From Granulicella sapmiensis (lineage in GTDB: Bacteria > Acidobacteriota > Terriglobia > Terriglobales > Acidobacteriaceae): 64,000 nucleotides of DNA. The stretch spans positions 124,001 to 188,000 of the forward strand of contig JAMFSR010000021.1 in NCBI GenBank assembly GCA_026225395.1, read 5' to 3'. Each line of letters starts with the position of its first letter. The first letter of the stretch is position 1. The position numbers were made by a program, and so were the translations under genes. Positions 53,324 through 62,390 of the stretch are shown piece by piece. Below the pieces are notes generated by a model. It searched no databases and was not told the origin of the DNA. It saw only the letters and a program-made list of their open reading frames with translations.

Positions 53324-55405
53324 GTGATCTCAGTCCGTATTCTCGTGCTCTTTCTTATTAGCGTGGCTATTAGTGCGAACGCCGCCACTCCACCGGTAAC
53401 AGTGAGCGAAGATGCCTCCGCTTTCACCCTTAGCAATGGCTATCTGACCGTCAAAATCGACAAGAGCAGCGGCGACCTCATTTCGCTGAAAACCCCCGCC
53501 ACGACCACGCCCAACGTGGAACTGATGGGATTCGTCTCCGGCCACCATGCCGGGTATTGGGAGCAGAACCCCTCGCTCGCCGCTCGTCACGAAACGAAGA
53601 TCACTATCGATACCCCCGATCTGGTTGAGGTATCCGTGAAGGGCTATGCTGACGGCAAGTCTATCCTCGGCCCTCGTCCCACCGCCGCCGGGCAGGAGGG
53701 TGGACTCATCGCTGACCTCGAGATTCGCTACACCCTCGCTCGCTCGGCCCACGGGCTTTATACCTACGCTATCTTCACGCATGAACCCACGTATCCAGCT
53801 GGCTCCGTCGGTGAGTCGCGCTTCGGGTTCAAGCTTTCCGGCAAGGGGTTCAATTGGCTTTCTATAGACAGCCAGCGTAATGCACTTATGCCCACAGGCG
53901 CCGACTGGGATGCTGCGACCGATCTCAATATGAAAGAGGCACGACGCTTGACCACCGGCATCTACAAAGGCCGCGCCGAACATAAATACGACTACTCCAC
54001 TGACCAGTTCAAAACTCCAGCGTTTGGCTGGTCGTCCACCACCGAGAAGGTTGGCCTCTATCTCATTAACCCATCCATGGAGTACCTATCCTCCGGCCCA
54101 CTCCACTTCGAACTCACAGGGCACATTGACGATGGTGATGGCGGCGATCCCACGCTGCTCGACTACTGGCGAGGCACGCACTATGGCGGATCGGAGCTCA
54201 ACTTCGCTGCCAACGAGCCGTGGACCAAGGTTGTTGGACCCATCTTCATCTATGTCCCGACCGGGAGTGATCCAGGTGCTCTCTTCGTTGACGCGAAGCA
54301 TCAAGCTGCAGTTGAGACATCGCAATGGCCGTACTCCTGGGTCAAAGGCGTCGACTACCCGCACCAGGAAGAGCGATCGACAGTTCATGGCCGGCTAACG
54401 CTTGTTGATCCCCAAGCCGAATCGACAAAGTTTATGAACCTGCTTGTCGGCCTTTCTTATCCGGACCAGCCGGCACCGGCACAGAGCGAACTTCCACCAC
54501 CTCCGCCCTCTGCACAGCCCGAGCGAGACACTGAGCCCGACCCTGGCCCGCAGCGCGACGCACAGGGACGAATCATCAATCGTGGAACGTATGTACCCCG
54601 TCGCCCCGTTGGCCCACGCACGTTCCATTTTCCTCCCCAACCTGTCACCTGGCAGAACGATGCGAAACACTATGAGTTCTGGGTACATGGAGGAGTCGAC
54701 GGAACGTTCAACATTCCGAGCGTCCGGCCCGGTACGTATCAGCTTCACGCTGTCGCCGACGGAATCATGGGCGAGTATGCCTCCGATCCGATCACGGTGG
54801 TTGCCGGGAAATCGATTGACCTCCGAACCATCCAGTGGCACCCAGTCCATTTCGGCCGACAGCTCTGGCAAATAGGAACACCGAACCGGTCTGCCAAAGA
54901 ATTCCTTAAAGGGGATGACCACTGGCACTGGGGGCTCTATCTCGAGTACTCCAAGCTGTTCCCGAACGACGTCGATTTCACCATCGGTAAATCCGATCCG
55001 GCTCGCGACTGGTTCATCTACCAGGTCCCTCATGTGACCGGCGACGATCCCACTGGAAAGACTCCGGGACGAGCAACGCCCTGGACGATACACTTCGATC
55101 TCCACGGCATTGCGCAACCTGCAGGAACCGCGACCCTGCGCTTTGGTCTTTCCGGAGTGTCCGTGCGCTCCCTCGCGATTACGGTCAATGGAAAACCTGC
55201 CGGCGAGATCACCGGTTTCTTCCCTAATGGCTCGGTGATAAACCGCGATGGCGTAGAGGGGACATGGGTTGAGAAGGATGTGTCTTTCGACGCCTCCCTG
55301 CTCCGGCCTGATGCGAACACCATCGTGCTCACAGTGCCGGCCGGCAATCCTATGAGTGGTATTTGTTACGACGTAGTACGTCTGGAACTTCAGTCAGCAC
55401 GGTAA
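53324..55405 (+). CDS. rhamnogalacturonan lyase, PL4 family
   Basis: A 693-residue exported lyase that cleaves the rhamnose-galacturonic acid backbone of RG-I by beta-elimination. Signal peptide MISVRILVLFLISVAISANA after a GTG start with no strong ribosome site. The N-terminal beta-sandwich (FTLSNGYLTVKIDKSSGDLI) is followed by a catalytic region (SIDSQRNALMPTGADWDAA), the fibronectin-like middle domain, and the C-terminal carbohydrate-binding domain with WQIGTPNRSAKEFL, HWHWGLYLEYSKLFPNDVDF and NPMSGICYDVVRLEL, all strong PL4 markers. A Pro/Glu-rich insert (about residues 388-430) separates the domains. It leads a plus-strand cluster with GH2. Confidence 0.88.
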   Translation: MISVRILVLFLISVAISANAATPPVTVSEDASAFTLSNGYLTVKIDKSSGDLISLKTPATTTPNVELMGFVSGHHAGYWEQNPSLAARHETKITIDTPDLVEVSVKGYADGKSILGPRPTAAGQEGGLIADLEIRYTLARSAHGLYTYAIFTHEPTYPAGSVGESRFGFKLSGKGFNWLSIDSQRNALMPTGADWDAATDLNMKEARRLTTGIYKGRAEHKYDYSTDQFKTPAFGWSSTTEKVGLYLINPSMEYLSSGPLHFELTGHIDDGDGGDPTLLDYWRGTHYGGSELNFAANEPWTKVVGPIFIYVPTGSDPGALFVDAKHQAAVETSQWPYSWVKGVDYPHQEERSTVHGRLTLVDPQAESTKFMNLLVGLSYPDQPAPAQSELPPPPPSAQPERDTEPDPGPQRDAQGRIINRGTYVPRRPVGPRTFHFPPQPVTWQNDAKHYEFWVHGGVDGTFNIPSVRPGTYQLHAVADGIMGEYASDPITVVAGKSIDLRTIQWHPVHFGRQLWQIGTPNRSAKEFLKGDDHWHWGLYLEYSKLFPNDVDFTIGKSDPARDWFIYQVPHVTGDDPTGKTPGRATPWTIHFDLHGIAQPAGTATLRFGLSGVSVRSLAITVNGKPAGEITGFFPNGSVINRDGVEGTWVEKDVSFDASLLRPDANTIVLTVPAGNPMSGICYDVVRLELQSAR

Positions 55406-55424
55406 GCCCTGGGAGCGAGCACGA

Positions 55425-55742
55425 ATGACCGAGTCAGATGGATATCAAGCTCAATGGCTTCCGCACCCGGCGGTACCCATACGAGTGACCTTTGATGATC
55501 AACGACTTTATGAAGGTGTAAACGCCTACGAGCCTTGGTTATGTCGCGGTTCCTTTTGCAGCGTGTCGACGCGTGCCAAACCCGGAATACTCCGCATCAC
55601 CTTGACAGCTCCTCCGATCGATACGGGACAAGCCTCCGGCAGAACTGAAATCACTGGCAAGTACGATGGCGCAGGCGTCATGCCAATCACTCATGACGAT
55701 AAGGCGCTCTTCAATGTGATTGAGGTCGATTTTTACCGCTAA
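55425..55742 (+). CDS. small open frame, possible remnant of a GH2 C-terminal domain
   Basis: A 105-residue frame between the PL4 and GH2 genes, with GGAG about 9 bp before its ATG. It has no signal peptide. VSTRAKPGILRITLTAPPI resembles the last Ig-like domain of GH2 beta-galactosidases (pattern VRxxxxPGxIxxxAxxPxL), and the frame starts without a domain boundary. It may be the 3' remnant of a lost glycosidase, or a small real gene kept in the operon. I cannot decide between them; function unknown. Confidence 0.45.
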   Translation: MTESDGYQAQWLPHPAVPIRVTFDDQRLYEGVNAYEPWLCRGSFCSVSTRAKPGILRITLTAPPIDTGQASGRTEITGKYDGAGVMPITHDDKALFNVIEVDFYR

Positions 55743-55777
55743 ACGGATTGCAACACATAAGACCATCAAGGAGCATC

Positions 55778-58249
55778 ATGCGCCTGAACTCTTTTATCCT
55801 TGCCACGATCATCACTCTTCCGCGCCTGCTGCACGCCTCAGCCGACGCGCCCGCCGGACCTCGTGTCATCACGCAGTTCACCAGCGGATGGCGCTTCCTG
55901 CAAGCAGATGCGCCCGAAGCTGAAGCACCAACCTACTCCGATGCATCGTGGACTCCTGTAACTCTTCCGCATGACTGGTCTATCGCGGGACCCGTCAAAG
56001 AGGACGCACCCAGCCGCGCAGCAGGCGGCTTCTTTCCAACTGGCGTCGGATGGTACCGTAAGGCGTTTCACTTCGCACCCTTCACTGGACACAAGACCTA
56101 TATTGTCTTCGACGGCGTAATGGCAAACTCCGACGTGTATCTCAATGGCCACTTGCTCGGGCATCATCCGTACGGCTATACCAGTTTTTTCTATGACCTC
56201 ACACCAGATCTTGTGGCCGGTCAAAACGTCCTTGCCGTTCGTGTCGACAACTCGCAACAGCCCGCCTCCCGCTGGTACCCCGGAGCCGGCATCAACCGTC
56301 AGGTTCGCCTCGTCACAGTGTCTGACACGCACATCGCACCATGGGGCACTTTCGTCACGACGCCCATTGTCTCCGGTACATCCGCCACGATTCACATCCG
56401 CAGCACTGTAGTGAATGATTCCGCTGTCTCCACAACATTTTCACTGCTCGTTCAACTCAGGTCACCCAACGGAGTGATCGTCGCAAGCAAGAAAATCGTC
56501 TCTTCGACAGCTGATGTCCCAACCGGCGGCACTGCGGACCTGGACGCTGAGACCACGCTCCCACATCCCGATCGATGGACGCTCGATCATCCGTCGCTCT
56601 ACACCGTTCGCGCTACATTGCTTCGCAACGGCATCCCCGTCGATGACGAAGATGTACGCTTCGGCATACGTGAGTTCCATTTTGATCCAAACAAGGGATT
56701 CTTCCTCAACGGAGTTCATTACAAAATCTATGGCGCAGCATTGCACACCGATGCTGGAGCTCTTGGCACTGCTGTGCCGCTTGCCGCATGGGCTCGCCGG
56801 CTTATCGCGCTACGCAAACTGGGCGTGAATGCGATCCGTACGTCGCACAATCCGCCGGCTCCTGAGTTCCTTGACCTCTGCGATCGCATGGGCTTCCTGG
56901 TGATGGAAGAGATGTTTGATGCCTGGACGGTAGCCAAGAATCCCTATGACTATCACGTGTACTTTCGCGAGTGGGCGATCAAGGACACTGCTGCCACAGT
57001 GCAGCGCGATCGCAATCATCCGAGCGTGATCCTCTGGTCCGCAGGCAACGAAATTCACGATACACCGCATCCTGAGATCGCGATTCCTATCCTCAAATCG
57101 CTCGTGGATACCTTCCACAAGTACGATCCAACCCGGCCCGTCACCCAAGCGCTCTTCCGGCCCAATGTAAGCCATGACTACGACGATGGCCTAGCCGATC
57201 TCCTCGATGTCGTTGGTCAGAACTACAGAGAGAACGAAATCCTCGCGGCGCACGCGCAAAAACCCACACGCTCCATCATCGGAACGGAGAACACGCACGA
57301 CCGCAATCAGTGGATCGCAATGCGCGATCATCCCGAATTCTCGGGTGAGTTTCTTTGGACAGGCATCGACTATCTCGGCGAAGCCGGGCGCTGGCCAGCC
57401 ATTGGCTCAGGCTCCGGATTGCTGCTCTCCACTTCGTTGCCGCGCGGACGCGCTCTTGAGCGTCAATCCTGGTGGTCGACCGTGCCTATGGTTTCCATCG
57501 TCCGCCGCGTCGAGACTGCGCGTCGCGGCCCCGTCGATCCCGGCTATGCTAATGCAACAACGACCAATCAGGCAGCAACCCCGGTAGCACCCGGCGCTCC
57601 TGCGCCGCCACTCGATCCTTCAGTGCGTTTTTCGCAACCAGTCCTGAACGATTGGAGTCCCCAGGACAACAATCCTCACATCGAGAAGGTGGAAGTCTAT
57701 ACCAACGCCGAAGAAGTCGAACTCTTCCTCAACGGCAAATCCCTCGGCACGCAGAAGCTTCACCCGGACGCGAGCCCGATAACGTATCAAGTGTCCTACG
57801 AGCCCGGAGAGATCAAAGCCATTGCTAGGACTAAAGCCGAAGCCGTCGCAAGCGAAACACTCAAGACCGTTGGCAAACCCGCGCGCATTGTTTTCACAGC
57901 AGATAGCCCCGACACACCCATGACACCCGACTGGAACGACGTGCGCTACGTTACGGCAACTCTGGTTGACGCGAACGGGACACGCATTCCAGACTCAACG
58001 ACCATCGTTCACTTTGCGGCTACCGGACCGGGTACCATCGTCGCTGTGGACAACGGCGATATGTTCGACCACGATTCGTTCCAAGCCACCGAACGCAAGC
58101 TTTACGATGGCAACGCGGTAGCCATTCTTCGCGCAACCGGCTCCACCGGTCGCATTACGGTTACTGCGACCAGTGACGGCTTACCACCCGCAACTCTGAG
58201 CCTGAAGACTGCGCCAATGCAGGCTCCCGCTGTTGAACGCAGCTTTTAG
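55778..58249 (+). CDS. beta-galactosidase-like glycosidase, GH2
   Basis: An 823-residue exported GH2 enzyme. ATG 55778 has AAGGAG 4 bp upstream and a signal peptide (MRLNSFILATIITLPRLLHAS). Jelly-roll domain: FTSGWRFLQAD, VTLPHDWSIAGP, GWYRKAFHF, VYLNGHLLGHHPYGYTSF. Ig domain, then the TIM barrel: GAALHTDAGALG, GVNAIRTSHNPPAPEFLDLC, RDRNHPSVILWSAGNEIHD (acid/base Glu in GNE) and IIGTENTHDRNQW (nucleophile Glu). A C-terminal Ig-like domain (EVELFLNGKSLGTQ) follows. The linkage is not certain; beta-galactosidase or beta-galacturonidase-type activities occur in pectin-utilising GH2 enzymes. It probably trims RG-I fragments made by the PL4 lyase. Confidence 0.9.
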   Translation: MRLNSFILATIITLPRLLHASADAPAGPRVITQFTSGWRFLQADAPEAEAPTYSDASWTPVTLPHDWSIAGPVKEDAPSRAAGGFFPTGVGWYRKAFHFAPFTGHKTYIVFDGVMANSDVYLNGHLLGHHPYGYTSFFYDLTPDLVAGQNVLAVRVDNSQQPASRWYPGAGINRQVRLVTVSDTHIAPWGTFVTTPIVSGTSATIHIRSTVVNDSAVSTTFSLLVQLRSPNGVIVASKKIVSSTADVPTGGTADLDAETTLPHPDRWTLDHPSLYTVRATLLRNGIPVDDEDVRFGIREFHFDPNKGFFLNGVHYKIYGAALHTDAGALGTAVPLAAWARRLIALRKLGVNAIRTSHNPPAPEFLDLCDRMGFLVMEEMFDAWTVAKNPYDYHVYFREWAIKDTAATVQRDRNHPSVILWSAGNEIHDTPHPEIAIPILKSLVDTFHKYDPTRPVTQALFRPNVSHDYDDGLADLLDVVGQNYRENEILAAHAQKPTRSIIGTENTHDRNQWIAMRDHPEFSGEFLWTGIDYLGEAGRWPAIGSGSGLLLSTSLPRGRALERQSWWSTVPMVSIVRRVETARRGPVDPGYANATTTNQAATPVAPGAPAPPLDPSVRFSQPVLNDWSPQDNNPHIEKVEVYTNAEEVELFLNGKSLGTQKLHPDASPITYQVSYEPGEIKAIARTKAEAVASETLKTVGKPARIVFTADSPDTPMTPDWNDVRYVTATLVDANGTRIPDSTTIVHFAATGPGTIVAVDNGDMFDHDSFQATERKLYDGNAVAILRATGSTGRITVTATSDGLPPATLSLKTAPMQAPAVERSF

Positions 58250-58294
58250 GTCTTGCGGCCATGCCATCGCAGCACGCATTCTCACTCATTGGAT

Positions 58295-59890
58295 TCAAGC
58301 GCTACCCAGAGGCATGTTCCCGTCGAAGCGAAGCACATAAGGCATCCTTGACGGGGTAGACTCCGCCGGAAGGCTGATCGTTAACTCCGTAGCGGTTTGA
58401 CGAAAGCGCAGTGGCTCGGTTGAGCCCAAAAGAACAACCCGCTCCACTCGTGCCTTGCCTGCCGCCATGCTCGTGAGTCTAGCCTCGGAAGACGGACGAT
58501 GGTAGCCCAGCGCATAGAGCGATTCCTTCGCGACTGTGAAGCGAAAATCCGCCTCGCTGGGCGGAGGCACATTCTGACGCGCGAGACGTGGCCCCTCCAC
58601 AGCGGTTGAGCCGCCCTTCCAATCGCCCGGCGGCTCAGTCGGCATCATCGGACCTTCCCCCATGCGGACCCACGGACGGGAGCCATAAATTGCATCGCCG
58701 TTCACCTTCAACCACTCGCCTACAGCAAGCAAGGCCTGCTGCTGTACCTCGGGAATGGAGCCATCTCCCATCGGAGAGATATTCAGCAACAGGTTTCCGC
58801 CCATGCTTGCTAACTCCATCAGCTCGCGGATAACACTCTCCGCCGATCGAACCGTCATGCCGTCGGTGTAACTCCACGTACTCCCCAACGCGTCATCCAC
58901 CTGCCAACCCGCGGCGTCATAGATCCACTTAGGCGCTCGCTGCTGCTTCTCAAAATCCTGAACCGAACCGAACAGATATGCGACATCCTTCGTCGCCAGA
59001 GTGCATTCCTTACCCCACTTTGCCGCGCGGTTGTAGTAATACGCCGCAGCACGCAGCTTTACGTCGTCGTAAGCACGAGTGTTCACGCCATTATCGAAGT
59101 AGATCATCTGCGGCTCGTATTTATCCGCGAGCTCCTGCACACGCGCCAGCCAGTCACCCTGAAAGGCGGCCGACGCATTGGAGTTATTGAACTCGCCCGG
59201 AATAGGAGGCCCATAGAAACCGGCGTACTTCGGATCGAACTCATCGTTCGGAACTCCTGCCGCCGGATAGGCGAACGAGTCGTGCTCCATGCGATGACTG
59301 GAAACGCCGAAGATGAGGTTCTGTTTGCGCACGGCCTGTGCAAGCTCACCGGTTAGATCGCGCTTCGGTCCCATCTTGCCGGCGCACCACGGCGTAATGT
59401 CGGAGTTCCACATGGCGAAGCCATCATGATGCTCGGCAACCGGCACAACGTATTTCGCGCCAGCTTTCGCAAAGAGCTCCGCCCATTGCTGCGGATCATA
59501 CTTTGGCACAGTAAACAGCGGGATGAAGTCCTTGTAGCCAAACTTATCCGGTGGGCCGTAATGCTCGGTATGCCATTTCACATCGGAGGTATACATGTGC
59601 CGTTCATACCACTCGTTAATCCGCGCTGGAATCGAATAGAGACCCCAGTGAATAAAGATTCCGAACTTCGCTTCGTTGAACCATCTGGGGACACGATAAC
59701 TGTCGCGTAACGACTCCCATGTCGGTTGAAACGGGCCGTCAATCAGCGCTTTTGGAGTTGCATAGGCGTCCGGCGAGCCAGCGGGAGCACCTGTTTGGGC
59801 TTCAGCGCTTCTCGGCATTACTGAGGCGAGCAGCGCAGAAGCAGCGAGTTGACCGGTACCCGCCAGAAGGCGGCGGCGAGACAGTAACAT
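58295..59890 (-). CDS. alpha-L-fucosidase, GH29
   Basis: A 531-residue exported enzyme. ATG 59890 is fixed by a near-perfect AGGAGGT ribosome site 3 bp upstream and opens a twin-arginine signal (SRRRLLAGTGQLAASALLAS). Barrel motifs in order: WFNEAKFGIFIHWGLYSIPA, EWYERHMY, AGAKYVVPVAEHHDGFAMW, FGVSSHRMEHD, PQMIYFDNGVN (nucleophile Asp in FDN), and MGGNLLLNISPMGDG. A C-terminal beta-sandwich follows. The motifs are GH29 throughout. It removes alpha-L-fucose from plant glycans, including xyloglucan or RG-II/arabinogalactan side chains. It is divergent from the B12 locus and convergent with GH2. Confidence 0.92.
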   Translation of the reverse strand: MLLSRRRLLAGTGQLAASALLASVMPRSAEAQTGAPAGSPDAYATPKALIDGPFQPTWESLRDSYRVPRWFNEAKFGIFIHWGLYSIPARINEWYERHMYTSDVKWHTEHYGPPDKFGYKDFIPLFTVPKYDPQQWAELFAKAGAKYVVPVAEHHDGFAMWNSDITPWCAGKMGPKRDLTGELAQAVRKQNLIFGVSSHRMEHDSFAYPAAGVPNDEFDPKYAGFYGPPIPGEFNNSNASAAFQGDWLARVQELADKYEPQMIYFDNGVNTRAYDDVKLRAAAYYYNRAAKWGKECTLATKDVAYLFGSVQDFEKQQRAPKWIYDAAGWQVDDALGSTWSYTDGMTVRSAESVIRELMELASMGGNLLLNISPMGDGSIPEVQQQALLAVGEWLKVNGDAIYGSRPWVRMGEGPMMPTEPPGDWKGGSTAVEGPRLARQNVPPPSEADFRFTVAKESLYALGYHRPSSEARLTSMAAGKARVERVVLLGSTEPLRFRQTATELTISLPAESTPSRMPYVLRFDGNMPLGSA

Positions 59891-60158
59891 CAGACCTCCT
59901 GAAGGCCGGTTCTTGCTGACAAGTCGCGACTTTAGCGGGTCAAAGCCATAAATGTCAATACCAACTTTATTTCCCATACGAACTAGCAAAATCAAATATG
60001 TCTTCCACTTAGAAAACCCCACATTGGCTGATGTAGCAGCTCACGATTTGCACGTACCCGGCGGTCATCAGCAGTAGATCGCAGCATCGCAAAGCGACAG
60101 AGTGTATTACATCTTGCAAAGATTGACCCACCTGCTCCATGAGCGGTATAACTCGAGT

Positions 60159-60302
60159 ATCTGGTGTTCGGGAAGACGGTGAGAGTCCGTCACTACCCCG
60201 TAACTGTAAGCGTTGAGAACAAGGCAATTAGGGTCACTGGGACGACAGTTCTGGGAAGGCCGCCAAGTTCACTTGAAACGCAAGTCAGGAGACCGGCCAG
60301 AT
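60159..60302 (+). promoter_or_regulatory. cobalamin riboswitch upstream of cobU-cbiA-btuF
   Basis: P1 is formed by ATCTGG (60159-60164) and CCAGAT (60297-60302). Core elements in order: GACGGTGAGAGTCCGTCAC, CCCCGTAACTGTAAGC, GTCACTGGG, CTGGGAAGGC and the B12 box CAAGTCAGGAGACCGGCC. Downstream, TTCAACT/AGTTGAA (60318-60341) can form a hairpin, and the cobU ribosome site lies in the self-complementary GGAGCGCTCC (60432-60441), so the switch probably acts on translation. Adenosylcobalamin binding should lower expression. Confidence 0.93.
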
Positions 60303-60441
60303 GATGATCGGGCTTCGTTCAACTTCGCTGGGAGAGTTGAAGAGCATATCCACGCGTCCTATTCAAGGGCTGTGGCCGCTGCCTATGCACCATTCCCGCT
60401 CAGCTTCCGGTAATTTTTCGCCCGGACGCTAGGAGCGCTCC

Positions 60442-61005
60442 ATGTTTTACCCTCAATCCGCATCCGTAACCTTGGTCCTCGGCGGCGTCCGTAGCGGCAA
60501 GAGCCGTTTGGCGCAGCAAATTGCCGAGCATGCACAGCGTGTCACTTTCATCGCAACGGCCGAACGCCGTGACGACCAGGAGATGCACCTCAAAATTGAA
60601 CGGCATCGCTCCGAACGGCCAAGCAGCTGGATCACGATAGAAGAGCCAACCCAGCTCGCCCAGGCTATTCGCACGGCAGGTCGCAACAGCGACGTTGTTC
60701 TTATCGACTGCCTGACCCTCTTCGCTTCAAATCTTCTCGAAAAGTATGCGGAAAATCCAGATGGTCTGCAGGCTCAGATCGACAATTTATCCTTGGCGCT
60801 CAGACAGCCTCCGTGTTCTATCGTCCTCGTATCCAACGAAGTCGGCAGCGGCGTTGTGCCGGCCTATGAACTGGGGCGGCGCTTTCGCGATCTCGTCGGA
60901 GAGATCAATCAGCGCGTCGCTTCGGTAGCCGATACTGTCCTTCTTATGATCGCCGGCCTTCCCTTTCCGCTCAAAGGCTCGGTTCCCAAGGAGGTCAAGC
61001 GATGA
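60442..61005 (+). CDS. cobU: adenosylcobinamide kinase / adenosylcobinamide-phosphate guanylyltransferase
   Basis: A 187-residue bifunctional enzyme of the nucleotide-loop assembly of vitamin B12. P-loop GGVRSGKSRLAQQIAE; IERHRSERPSSW carries the His that forms the GMP intermediate; VVLIDCLTLFASNLL and SNEVGSGVVPAYELGRRFRD are CobU/CobP markers. It supports both salvage of cobinamide and late de novo steps. AGGAG lies 6 bp before the ATG inside a palindrome. Controlled by the riboswitch at 60159. Its stop overlaps cbiA as ATGA. Confidence 0.95.
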   Translation: MFYPQSASVTLVLGGVRSGKSRLAQQIAEHAQRVTFIATAERRDDQEMHLKIERHRSERPSSWITIEEPTQLAQAIRTAGRNSDVVLIDCLTLFASNLLEKYAENPDGLQAQIDNLSLALRQPPCSIVLVSNEVGSGVVPAYELGRRFRDLVGEINQRVASVADTVLLMIAGLPFPLKGSVPKEVKR

Positions 61006-62390
61006 AGGGCTTCCTCATTGCCGGCACAGCGAGCGGCGCAGGCAAAACCACGGTCACGCTCGCGCTCATTGCTGCAATGAGGCGACGCGGCCTGACCGTA
61101 CAGCCATTCAAAGGAGGGCCTGACTTTCTCGACACAGGTCACCACACAAGAATCGCCGGAAGAACAGCGCGAAATCTCGATACCTGGATGCTCTCCCCGG
61201 AAGCCAACCACGACGTGCTGCGCCGGGCATCACAAGACGCTGACGTCATCATCGTCGAAGGTATGATGGGCCTGTTTGATGGCAAAGATGGTGCCTCCGA
61301 AGCAGGAAGCAGCGCTGAGATTGCCAAGCTGTGCAAGCTTCCCGTTATTCTCGTGGTCGACGCCGGCAAAAGCGCAAGAAGCATTGCTGCCGTGGTGCTG
61401 GGCTTTGAACTGTTCGATCCTACACTGCAGTTGGCAGGCGTAATTTTCAACCACGTCGCCAGTGAGCGCCACTTCAAGATGCTTGAGGTCGCTATACGTT
61501 CCTCTTGTCAGACGCCCGTACTAGGCTGGCTCCCAAAGGAGCCTCTTATCGCCATTCCCGAAAGGCACCTCGGACTTCAAACGGTGGAAGAGACCGACGG
61601 AGATTGCAGCATTGAGCAAAAACTGAATGCGCTCGCAAACCTCGCAGAGAATCATCTCGATGTACAAAGGCTTCTGTCGCTGGAGTGTGGAATCAATTTT
61701 GATGAGCCGCGACATTGTCCAGAAGAGCGTCGTCCGCTCGTTCGTATCGGCGTGGCCCGAGACCGCGCTTTCAGCTTTTATTACGAAGACAACCTTGACC
61801 TTCTTCGCGAACAAGGCGCTGCTATCGTTCCGTTCAGCCCATTGCTTGACGCCTCGCTTCCTCCGGACCTCGATGCTCTGTACCTCGGCGGCGGTTACCC
61901 GGAGCTACACGCCGCTGCACTCAGCGCCAATAAATCTATGCTCGCGTCCATTCAAACTTTCGCTGCTTCCGATAAGCCTGTTTACGCGGAATGCGGCGGA
62001 ATGATCTACCTCTCGCAGCAACTCACAACAACCGGCGGAAGCAGCCATATTTTCACTGGAGTCCTTCCTTTTTCGATAGAGATGACGGGCAAACTCGTTC
62101 AATTTGGATACGTCACGGTCGAACTCACGAGTGACTGCTTGCTTGGCCAGCGCGGAACCATCCTGCGGGGCCACAGCTTCCACTACTCTCGCATCGAGAA
62201 CCAGGCGGCGACCGACACTAGCTATCGAGTTGAATACTCGCTCTCCAAGCGAGAGGAGGCAGAAGGCTACAGCATCGGAAACGTCCTGGCCAGCTACATC
62301 CACCTGCACTTTCGTACGGCACCCCATGTCGCTCGGCACTTCATCGAGCTCGTGCGTCTTGCAAAGACAAGAGAGTTGGCCACCACATGA
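61002..62390 (+). CDS. cbiA: cobyrinate a,c-diamide synthase
   Basis: A 462-residue glutamine- and ATP-dependent amidase that amidates the a and c carboxylates of cobyrinate (or the hydrogenobyrinate form, CobB). N-terminal dethiobiotin-synthetase-like domain: GTASGAGKTTVTLALIAAM, VQPFKGGPDFLDTGHH, EGMMGLFDG. C-terminal type I glutaminase domain: LYLGGGYPELHAAAL and VYAECGGMIYLSQQL, with the nucleophile Cys in ECGG. The catalytic His lies near RGHSFHYSRIE. No other early corrin genes are seen in the window, so the rest of the pathway must lie elsewhere. Overlaps both neighbours by ATGA. Confidence 0.93.
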   Translation: MKGFLIAGTASGAGKTTVTLALIAAMRRRGLTVQPFKGGPDFLDTGHHTRIAGRTARNLDTWMLSPEANHDVLRRASQDADVIIVEGMMGLFDGKDGASEAGSSAEIAKLCKLPVILVVDAGKSARSIAAVVLGFELFDPTLQLAGVIFNHVASERHFKMLEVAIRSSCQTPVLGWLPKEPLIAIPERHLGLQTVEETDGDCSIEQKLNALANLAENHLDVQRLLSLECGINFDEPRHCPEERRPLVRIGVARDRAFSFYYEDNLDLLREQGAAIVPFSPLLDASLPPDLDALYLGGGYPELHAAALSANKSMLASIQTFAASDKPVYAECGGMIYLSQQLTTTGGSSHIFTGVLPFSIEMTGKLVQFGYVTVELTSDCLLGQRGTILRGHSFHYSRIENQAATDTSYRVEYSLSKREEAEGYSIGNVLASYIHLHFRTAPHVARHFIELVRLAKTRELATT

